Of a stretch of DNA of 64,000 nt, positions 56,531-64,000 are shown piece after piece (positions within the stretch are counted from its first letter, which is position 1; each line of letters opens with the position of its first letter). Location of the stretch: contig VJWN01000003.1 in NCBI GenBank assembly GCA_007644065.1, positions 1,860,001 through 1,924,000 of the forward strand, in the 5' to 3' direction. Origin of the DNA: Margaritispora aquatica (Eukaryota; Ascomycota; Leotiomycetes; Helotiales; Discinellaceae). The notes below the pieces were generated by a model, which had not been told where the DNA came from, did no database searches, and saw nothing but the letters and a program-made list of their open reading frames with translations. The position numbers and the translations under genes were made by a program.

Positions 56531-56743
56531 GATGAAAGGATAGCCTCCATCTAATAGCAAAATCAAGGGGTTCTATGTAATCTACAAAGTAAGCTCCAAC
56601 CATCAAAGCTTTAAACTCCAAATCCTCCATAATTTGCCCCTTCATTGTATTATATATCTGCTCATCCCTCGCACTCTACGTGTTCTACAAACACAGATTT
56701 ATTCGCCTACCTACAATTGACTATCATCTAAGTATTCATAACC

Positions 56744-57800
56744 ATGTCTGGGTGTAAGTATGACCCAATTTATTTTTTGTCCCCAAATTATCAGTCTCAA
56801 TCATAAATCTCAGCAACTAACTCTCTTTTCAGTCGCAGCGGTTAATGCGGGCATTGACACTCTGGGCAAAGCCAATGAATTTGCTCAGGGTGTTCTCGAC
56901 ACCGTCGAAAAGGGCAGTCAGGTCGCCCTGAGCGTGACCAAGGATGGCATTCAGATGAAACATATCGTAGAAGACGAGGCCACTCGTGACCAGAATGTGA
57001 AGGCTATCAAGGAGCACACGGTGGCATACACCATGGACAAACTGCGCTCCAAGTTTGAGAACGACTTCAACATCATCGTTTGCAATGACTACACGGACGA
57101 CAAGAAGACCTTCACCGGAGAAACGCAGGCTCTGAAGCTGATTACTGTGGCATTTGGAGGAAAGTCCAACGACATTAGTCATTACCGTATCTATTTGTTC
57201 CGTGGAGGCAAGTACGAGCGTGGTGCTGCTGGTGTCGGTCAGCCGGGTCACCGGTGGGAAGGAGATGGCATTCAATACTACGGTGTAGGAGGGCAGCCGG
57301 TTCAAAAAGACGAGCCAATTGGCTGGATGGTCTTGCAGTTTCCGGAAGCAACTGGAGAGGAGTGGTCCAGAGAGCAGATCGAGGAGGCGGCTGTGGATTT
57401 AGGATTGAGTACGAGTGTCGAGCCGAATGAGGAAGCTCCACATGACGATGATGCGGCACAGACCGCTGATGAGCCAGATGCTTTCGATCCGATTGAAGGC
57501 GAGGGTGAAGAGGAGAAGGCTCAGGAGGGGGAGGGAGGGGGAGAGGGAGAAGGTCAAGGGGAAGTTGAAGGTCAAGGGGAGGCTGAGGAAGGGAAGGGGG
57601 AGGAAGAGGAGGGTGAGGGTCAAACTGAAGCTCAAGACGAGATTCAGGAAGCAGCGGAACCCCAGGAGCCACAACAGGAAGGTGAGGGCGAAGGCGAAGG
57701 CCAAGGCGAGGATAAAGAAGAAGGCCAGGGCGAGGATGAGGGCGAGAGCAAAGAAGAAGGCGAAGGAGAGGGCGAGGGTAAGGAAGAAGGCGAGGAATAG
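56744..57800 (+). CDS. Fungal hypothetical protein with Glu/Gly-rich repetitive tail
   Basis: I do not know a name for this family. A 10-nt first exon (56744-56753, ATGTCTGGGT) joins exon 2 at 56833, giving 325 residues beginning MSGFAAVNAGIDTLGKANEF. Residues about 1-75 form an amphipathic helical region (VLDTVEKGSQVALSV, MKHIVEDEATRDQNVKAIKE). A compact domain follows to about 210, with FNIIVCNDYTDDKKTFTGET, LITVAFGGKSNDISHYRIYL and PIGWMVLQFPEATGEEW. The last about 110 residues are low-complexity, built of EGEGEGQGE-like units. There is no signal peptide or membrane segment. The short first exon is set by the GTAAGT donor and the TTTTCAG acceptor. The gene stands inside the array region but lacks the Met-Cys head. 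Confidence 0.7.
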
Positions 57801-58244
57801 ACTATAATAACAGGCAAGAATCCTAGGTAGATTCGCTCTTGTACCTAGAAGTTTATTCGCACTATTTCACTATTGCTATAGCATAACAGCTGGATGATGA
57901 CTTGCGAAGGATACAAAAGACTACGACGTTTCATACGGCATTTGAATGGATAGCATTCTCTTCTCAACTTACAGGTCATTCTCCTTTGACTCTCCCCTCA
58001 TGGATCCCTAAAGTAGACTACCTTACCTCAGTCAATCAATTGCGAAGAATTTCCAAAACCTCTTGAAATTTAAAACGTACATTGCTGCTTGTTGAAAAAC
58101 CCGAATTGGTTTGATTCGTTTCGAATAGTATATTAACAAGATACTTGATGGAAAGTAATCTTCTCCCGTATTGCTAGTATCAGATAACAACACTACAAGT
58201 AACAGCCCTTCCTTTGAGCCTCTGTAATGCCAGCCTCAGCTTCC
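57801..58244. other. Intergenic region
   Basis: The 444 bases after the Glu/Gly-tailed protein gene show no coding frame or repeat. Confidence 0.4.
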
Positions 58245-58932
58245 TCAGCGGTTGGGATGCAATTCTGCAATAACAGTTTCTGTCCGTGGAGCATTAAGTG
58301 AAGGAAATATTGCTATGAGAACACGATCCGTAAATGCCTTTTCTTGCTCTCGGTTGGTTCTGCCTTGTTGATCTAAGTCGCGGAATCCGAGGTCAACTGT
58401 CCGCTGGAGGAACCTGAGCTTCCTTGAAGGTGAAAACGCGGACTCGAGATTATTTGTATCTCCCATCGACTGTTTCGACAACTCTCCAAGTTAGTCCAGC
58501 AGCGTTGGAACCTATGTTCGACTGGGTAATTTGTGCAAATATACCTAGTGATTTCTGAGAACGATTGAATATGGTACCTTTCTTCTGGACATATTCTCTT
58601 GGAAGGTTTTTAGGCGGTTCTGCGACACTAAAAGCCAGGGTATTGAGTACGCCCAGGACCCTATAGCACAATCTACGTCTACAAAGTAAGTTCTTTACTT
58701 TATCCGAATTGAGCTCATCAGCCCATCAATCCAAAATATCATTGTTGATTCTCTTACAGTCATCACGAAGCGTGACTAGCCAGTCCAAACATTCATGATT
58801 CCAAAATGCCCTGTGTACCGATTCCAGAATGACGCTCAAATCCTCGGATGATTCTCGCTCATCATCACAATACGTACCTGAGCCTCGAGAACTAGCAACT
58901 TTGAATCAAGCATGGCATCACAGAGTAAATGT
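58245..58932 (-). pseudogene. Decayed gene with several stop codons, unknown family
   Basis: One minus-strand frame reads through about 160 codons of protein-like sequence: KVASSRGSGTYCDDERESSE, LSVILESVHRAFWNHECLDW, LVTLRDDCKRINNDILD and CYRVLGVLNTLAFSVAEPPK. It runs on to AAGLTWRVVETVDGRYK and is broken by TGA at 58916-58918, TGA at 58726-58728 and TAA at 58450-58452. A second block in another frame (SPSRKLRFLQRTVDLGFRDL, LIAIFPSLNAPRTETVI) runs to 58245. The two TGA codons would be CGA or TGG before a single transition. I do not recognise the family. Confidence 0.5.
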
Positions 58933-59091
58933 AAAAAAGCGCTAGTTTGTCGATACAGTGTTTCCTCCTCATCAATACAACTTGAACACTACTTCGTTTT
59001 ATCGACCAGGCAAACAAAAATCTAAAATCAACATACAAGTAATCGCAATATTCTAGAAATCAATCCTATCCCATATCAGCCAATTACCACA

Positions 59092-59421
59092 ATGTGTTTC
59101 TACCTAACTAAAAAATGGTTAATGTGCGGCTGCGCATATTTCTGGAAAGTCGACAGAGAAGGATGTCCATACTACGACTCCACTGGTCTGCAATGCAGAC
59201 ACCCCGACTTGACCGATGAGGAGAACGAGGGCTGCAGCTTCTTTGTCGGGGGAGCCGCCATTGGTAGACTCTATCGAGATTCAAAATGTAGAAGTTGTTT
59301 GGAACAACAGGCCTTGGAGGAGGCGAAAAAGAGGAAGGACGAAGAAGAGAGGAGGAGAAACAAGAAAAGTGCAAGAAGGCATGAGCTCCTGGATAACGCT
59401 AGGAGGAATCTCAAACACTAA
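59092..59421 (+). CDS. Met-Cys array protein 4
   Basis: Unknown function; 109 residues. The start MCFYLTKKWLMCGCAYFWKV has Cys2, Cys12 and Cys14 (Cys in place of His). Further Cys occur in GCPYYDSTGLQC, EGCSFF and KCRSC, followed by a charged helix (QQALEEAKKRKDEEERRRNK) to the end. It resembles array protein 5 most closely, with the same head spacing, an acidic middle and CxxC or CxxxxC just before the tail. The 3' flanks of both genes also share sequence (see findings), so the pair arose by tandem duplication. No signal peptide or membrane segment is present. Confidence 0.65.
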   Translation: MCFYLTKKWLMCGCAYFWKVDREGCPYYDSTGLQCRHPDLTDEENEGCSFFVGGAAIGRLYRDSKCRSCLEQQALEEAKKRKDEEERRRNKKSARRHELLDNARRNLKH

Positions 59422-60670
59422 AGCACTTGTGACGACGTCGCGGGGGATACGAGTTTGTGGGTTTATTCATCTTTGGTTGAGGAGCTGGCCTGCTGTAAAG
59501 GAGGAGTTCAGGGCAGGATTGGGGCAGCTGAGGTGGCAGGATCAAAACATCCTAATTATGTGCTGGCGCATTTTTGATAAGGATAGAAATTTGGGTTTAG
59601 CGAGAATGGACACAGCCATTGGTAAAGTAATGGAAAGGGGAATTAGGTGCTAGCATAGGACTACCCCAATAGATATTTATGTTTAGCAACATGTATTTGG
59701 ACTTGGACAAGTAGTAGATACAAGGCAATTGAGACATCTGAATCACCTCAATGATAGATAGCGATCTATCTGACCTGAGCAATATGGCCAACTTCGAGGT
59801 GTTGAGAAAGTGATCGATTAGTCTTAAATTTATTCTACTGGTATTGATAGTGACTAGGAGGCCGAGACTACAGTATAAATAGACCCTGTGGATATTTACT
59901 ATAGCACAAGGGAAGAAGGAAGGCCATATGTGCGTAATAGCATAATTTGACATGTTATACAAAAGCGCTTCCACTAGCATCGTGACAGCAATCATGGCAG
60001 AGTGAAAGACTTGAACTGTCTTTTGTTATGCTGAAACTCGAGAGAAAAACCTATGAAATGTAAGTTGATATCAGGATCAATCAACTCTGTTATCAAACTC
60101 TCACCATCAAATCCACTTGACCTGAAGAAGTGCAAATAACAATGAAGTCAGCTTGTCTATTCAATCCGGACAGAAAACGGAAATAAAGAAAGTGGTGAAT
60201 CGTTATCATTAATAAAGGAAGAGGGGGGAGGGAAGAGAAGACAGTACAGAGTAAAAACCGAACGCAGTGCGTTGATTGAAAATCGCAAAAAGCATCTGAA
60301 ATGAAGAGGTAGTTCTTCTCTGACTCACAACTCACAACAGAATTGCTCACTGATATTGCTAGGCATGCTCATTCATTAGAAAATAAGATCATATAGTATA
60401 TTCACACAATCCCTCGAGTTTTAGTCATCGTATTTCAAGTATCAACAAGTCTGAATCAAGTTTTGCATCACTAAGTATGTATAAAACCGCCACCAGGATT
60501 TGCAATACTACGCTTCCTCCTTATCATGATATCATCCACACAACATCAATACCAACAATTCAAATATCACTCCACTTCAGCGACCATCAAGGCGAAGGTT
60601 AGAACTCAGTATCCGAACACTCAAAGCATCTCAGACACTAAAACTCCTTCCGAACCTACCGCTCATCAGA
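59422..60670. other. Spacer between array genes 4 and 5, part of a duplicated unit
   Basis: No gene is supported. Blocks at about 59560-59640 and 60340-60390 match the 3' flank of array gene 5 at about 61145-61220 and 61405-61455. A TATA box for gene 5 is at 60480-60486. Confidence 0.45.
60480..60486 (+). promoter_or_regulatory. TATA box of Met-Cys array gene 5
   Basis: TATAAAA lies about 190 bases upstream of the ATG at 60671, a distance close to that in array gene 3. Confidence 0.5.
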
Positions 60671-61045
60671 ATGTGCAAGCACTACTACCGAAGATACACG
60701 AAGTGCGGCCACAAAGAGTACTGGCACTTCAACTCAACTGGCTGCCAGTATCACAGACAAGATTACAAAGTCTGTAGGAATCCAGATGGTGAGGCATCTC
60801 AACCGAGCTGCAGTGATAATGTTGGAGAGGCTCTCGTGGCGCAGGACATGAATGATTGGTGCTTAAAACATGACTGCCAGCGTCGACGACAGGAAGAAAT
60901 CGATAAAAAGAAGAGAGATGAGCAGAAAAAGAGGAGGAAGGATGATGAGAGAAGGAGGAAGGACGACGAGAGAAGAAAGAAGGACGAAAAAGATAAGAAG
61001 AGGCTTGATGCCCTGGACAGGGGCAGAAAGAAGTACTGCGCATGA
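60671..61045 (+). CDS. Met-Cys array protein 5
   Basis: Unknown function; 124 residues. The start MCKHYYRRYTKCGHKEYWHF shows the head most clearly: Cys2, Cys12-Gly-His14. GCQYHRQDYKVC, SCSDN and WCLKHDC follow. The tail from about residue 72 is an almost pure Lys/Arg/Asp/Glu helix with repeats (RRKDDERRRKDDERRKKDEK), ending RGRKKYCA with a terminal Cys. The CGH core is a common zinc-ligand arrangement, but binding is not shown. No signal peptide or membrane segment is present, and the Arg/Lys-rich tail would suit binding to nucleic acid or a protein partner. An earlier ATG at 60526 is in a different frame. Confidence 0.65.
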   Translation: MCKHYYRRYTKCGHKEYWHFNSTGCQYHRQDYKVCRNPDGEASQPSCSDNVGEALVAQDMNDWCLKHDCQRRRQEEIDKKKRDEQKKRRKDDERRRKDDERRKKDEKDKKRLDALDRGRKKYCA

Positions 61046-61539
61046 TCGAATCAATAGAGCTGGGCTGGTCTGGAAGGGGGAGCACTGGGGAGGACAAGGC
61101 AATGTTACCTTCATGTTGCGCAGGCACAGCATTTGAGTTTGGACATTTGGTTTTAGCGAGAATCGACATATCTAGTAGGTTAACAATGGAAAGAGGTAGT
61201 TGTATTGATGTGCTGGCGCATAGATACCACAAATCCTTGATCGATATTGGGTTTAGCTCGATGGATTTGGAATTAGATATGTAGAAGAAAGAAAAAGAGT
61301 AGCTAGAGCCACTAAGCCACCTGGGCAATATTACCATTACCACACCTTGCTTCCAGAAAGTGATAAACCCAGAGAAACACTAGTGACCCATTCAACATTC
61401 ACGCCAGAAAAGCTCACTGATGTTGTATGCATGCAACTTCATTAGAATCGAGATGGGATAGCCAAATGCTGGATACACTTGGTCGATAGCTCTTTGGAGA
61501 TACCGTCCTCGTCCTATAGTAAAGTGTCTGAGCAAGATT
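61046..61539. other. 3' flank of array gene 5
   Basis: The flank shares GGTTTTAGCGAGAAT, ATGTGCTGGCGCAT and GCTCACTGATGTTG blocks with the spacer after array gene 4. No gene is seen before the ceramidase 3' end. Confidence 0.45.
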
Positions 61540-62733
61540 TCAGATTGTTTTCTTGACGTTAAACTTTGATCCTTTCTGCAGAGATACCATCAATGGCCAC
61601 ATCCCAGAGTCGGAAAGAACAGGTCGGTCTAGCTCAGGACCTGGCTGAGCAAAGCGAAGACAATCAACCAGGACCATGAAGATATAAACTCCAATACCCG
61701 TGAAGATATGCCAGCTATACGGATTAGTGCCAATCATGATGAAATGGGTATCAGTATACTTACAATCCATGAAGTTCAAGTGCAGCAGCCCAAGGCATGC
61801 CAACTTTAGTTCTCATTGCCCGTAGAGTTTCACAGGCATGGAAATCCGTCATCCAGCACGCATGCCCCGTGATGAAGAATGCTTGAATACTGGATCAGCT
61901 TATACACGAGCACGACTTGGGCAACAGCTAACTCACCGATACCACTAATAGCCATCCACCACATCCCCTTCTTCACCTTCTCCTGTCCCTTCACATTCAA
62001 ATCCCTAATCAGTCTAAAGCAAGTATGCCAAAGCCAATAAACCATCGTCGTAAACACAATCTGTTGCACCACGCTCCCGCCCGTTAAATACTGGCTCACT
62101 ACCACAACACCAGCTAACGTCCACAGGCCCACGAAAAGGGTTTGCGGCGAGAAACGTGTCTGTGAGAAACACATGAGCTGGTAGAAGACGATGAAGGTCG
62201 CGATGAGCATGGCTGATTCATCGCATAGTTGCATGGGGTACTTGAGCGTCGAGTGGAAAAGCGAAGACATGAGACCGAGATGGATGAGTGCTAGCGAGGG
62301 AAGTCGGGGACTCCATCCTTTGAGTTTGAGATTATGGGCTTTAAGTAGGCCACGGAGACCGAGTAAAACTCATATGGTGTTAGCAATGGCACAGTTCAAG
62401 AAGGTTGAGACATGCATACTGTACGTCGCGTTCGTGAGTGTGTTGAAGAGCTCGGCGATATGGGGAGTGAATTCATAATCCTGGTGAGAAGCAGGAGTCA
62501 GTTTGAATGAGGCAAGATCCCAAATCTTCAATCATGATCGACTTTACAAATTGAAAAGTCATGGATATAGAGAAAATTAACATACCTCTTCACAAAAGCT
62601 GTAAAACAAACATCAGTCCTGTCCAATCCACACCGCCCTTCAATTCAAGAACCTACTTCAACGTACTCGTCGGCGCTCCCCAAGCCGCTTGCTCAGGCGT
62701 ATAGCTGATATTGGAAGTGCGATAGAAAGCCAT
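61540..62733 (-). CDS. Alkaline ceramidase (Ydc1/Ypc1 family)
   Basis: ER enzyme that splits (phyto/dihydro)ceramide into a sphingoid base and a fatty acid. Six exons (62733-62657, 62598-62586, 62480-62420, 62368-61937, 61881-61764, 61714-61540) join in frame to 291 residues with about seven membrane segments. The second exon is only 13 nt. Family motifs include NFCEEDYEFTPHIAELFNT at the N-terminus, SLFHSTLKYPMQLCDESAML with the catalytic-site Ser/His/Asp cluster, and ELHGFWHIFTGIG with the two conserved His near the C-terminus. The start MAFYRTSNISYTPEQAAWG fits the family. It is next to a MARVEL-domain gene on the same strand. Confidence 0.93.
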
Positions 62734-63159
62734 TGTCTCTTTACCTCAACCTGGTAATGCGTTGCTTTGTCGTCAAAATAAACAGAAGGGAAAATGCACC
62801 AACAAGTATAATCACATGATGCGGCCGCGACACTTTTGAGGCTTGGACCCCCTGCATCAGAATCAAATGACTTAGCCAGAGTTTAGAAGTTCTAAAAATT
62901 CAAAATGAAGAAAGTCTGATGGAATTGCTGATTTCATTCGTTCGTTATTCGTTTTATTATTCATATATCCACAGGACCCATACTTAAAGTACGCCTAGCT
63001 TTACATGTATTATTACCATCCTCCCCGAACCTCAATCCAGCCTGGTATACAAAATCAAAATCCGAACTCCTTTCATGGGGTATATCCATTTTCCCTCTCT
63101 CGATGAACCTCTTCGTATAGTTTTCCATCGCTAATCCTAATTTCGACACGTTACAATAC

Positions 63160-63692
63160 TCAAACATGTTGAACCTCAATGTTGGGATCATGCTTCCCGC
63201 TGTGCTCGCCTCTCGTGCTCCAGACATGATGCGCAGCCATGAACGTAGTGAAGCAAAACAGAAGCCTTTAAAGCGTCAGTAAGTCTTTCTTTCGATCACA
63301 TTTCTCAGACCAATAACATACCACAGAAAAGCTCCAAATACACAACCCGCAACCGCCGCACTCCACGGTCCTGATCTACCCCACCATGCCCACGCGCCGA
63401 GCCAATCCGCCAGCGCAACAAAGCCCGCGAACCAGAAGATCATAGTAACCGCCTCAATGGCGAGGATGGCGTACTTATGACTGTACTGCTTGAAGCGCAA
63501 GGGGGCGACGATGAGGTAGATCAGCACGAGCAGCGTCCATACCGAAGCGAAGATCAGGAAGGAAATGGGTGAGGGAGTCCATGATGTGCCGTGCCAGAAG
63601 TGCGCGGCGTAGGCGAGGACAGCAAGGACGATGAGTGAGAAGATTGCTTGGGCGATGCGGATGGGGAGGATGATGATGGTGTTGAATGCCAT
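63160..63692 (-). CDS. MARVEL-domain membrane protein (Nce102-like)
   Basis: Four-helix membrane protein of the type found in fungal plasma-membrane eisosomes. Exon 1 is 63692-63322 and exon 2 63265-63160, giving 158 residues. Hydrophobic segments are at about 9-29 (RIAQAIFSLIVLAVLAYAAH), 43-62, 72-92 and 109-132. A Trp-rich loop (DWLGAWAWWGRSGPW) precedes the last helix. The intron (GTATGT donor, TTTAAAG acceptor) falls in the last helix, and the spliced C-terminus reads FCFTTFMAAHHVWSTRGEHS to a final DPNIEVQHV. Unspliced reading would end 15 codons after the donor. The short soluble tail and size fit MARVEL/Nce102 proteins; the subfamily is not settled. Confidence 0.8.
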
Positions 63693-64000
63693 TTTGGCAG
63701 TTTAGTGAGTTGGCCTGTTCGGATAGCTTTGTAGAGAGACTAAACTCGAGGTTTCAAGATGAAGTAATGGTTCTTTACCTGTCACTAGGTAGGTACGTAT
63801 ATAGGTAGGTTTGGAAGCTTGGGGAGTTTCTTTTCCTTTGTCTACTCGAGCAGGCGAGTTCTTATTAAACAGCCAACAAAGAGACACCAACAACCCAAGC
63901 TAACCAAGGCCCAAGACTCAAGAACCAAGCTTCTAGCACCACCCGTTCACCACCCACCACCTCATAGCTCACCATTCCACTCCAAACAGTCGCTACCTAT
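63693..64000. promoter_or_regulatory. Upstream region of the MARVEL protein gene
   Basis: The last 308 bases lie upstream of the minus-strand gene. TAGGTAGGTA at about 63788-63810 and an AC-rich stretch are visible; no TATA box or other gene was identified. Confidence 0.35.

Noticed and set aside
57399..57704. Minus-strand hydrophobic Leu/Pro-rich frame looking like a membrane protein
   Set aside because: It is the antisense of the Glu/Gly-rich repeat tail of the gene at 56744; the hydrophobicity follows from complementing GAG/GGA codons.

Overview
The window looks like nuclear DNA of a filamentous ascomycete. The evidence is short introns of about 45-125 nt with GTAAGT/GTATGT donors, CTAAC/CTGAT-type branch sites and TAG/CAG acceptors. 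It is supported by ascomycete-type housekeeping genes (CDP-DAG synthase, ATRIP/Rad26, Bbc1, Rtr1, eS17, Vcx1-type exchanger, Rad5/Uls1-type helicase, Esf1, alkaline ceramidase, MARVEL protein), LysM and other secreted proteins, and AT-rich gaps. A leotiomycete-like affinity is an impression from protein style, not something demonstrated.

Layout. Bases 1-12304 are a dense housekeeping block: CDP-diacylglycerol synthase (-, cut by the window edge), ATRIP/Rad26-like checkpoint protein (+), Bbc1-like SH3 actin-patch protein (-), Rtr1/RPAP2 CTD phosphatase (+) and ribosomal protein eS17 (-). Bases 12305-18031 are gene-poor, with one plausible Cys-rich gene and several decayed fragments. Bases 18032-21353 hold a divergent pair: a GT8-type glycosyltransferase (-) and a triose-phosphate/nucleotide-sugar type transporter (+) with a 6-nt micro-exon. 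Bases 21869-24679 hold two damaged secreted-type genes lying head to head, one of them a LysM protein. At 25608-26098 there is a small secreted protein. A 6-helix membrane protein, a Vcx1-like Ca2+/H+ exchanger, a 1723-residue SNF2/RING helicase and Esf1 fill 27790-45207.

Bases 47051-61045 are accessory. A GPI-anchor-type secreted protein is followed by an unusual array of small genes whose products mostly begin Met-Cys, carry a C2-x9-C12-x-(H/C)14 pattern and further Cys pairs, and end in a charged helical tail. Five copies read intact (49313, 50440, 51467, 59092, 60671) and one is damaged (48441-48844). Between them lie a Glu/Gly-rich-tailed protein, a gene broken by one stop codon, and another decayed gene. 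Bases 61540-63692 return to conserved genes: alkaline ceramidase and a MARVEL-domain membrane protein, both on the minus strand.

The main candidate for something undescribed is the Met-Cys array. Several accessory genes here carry nonsense or start-loss changes that C-to-T or G-to-A transitions would explain. No tRNA, rRNA or CRISPR array was recognised. Exon boundaries were worked out by hand from reading frame and splice signals; none was confirmed by transcripts.
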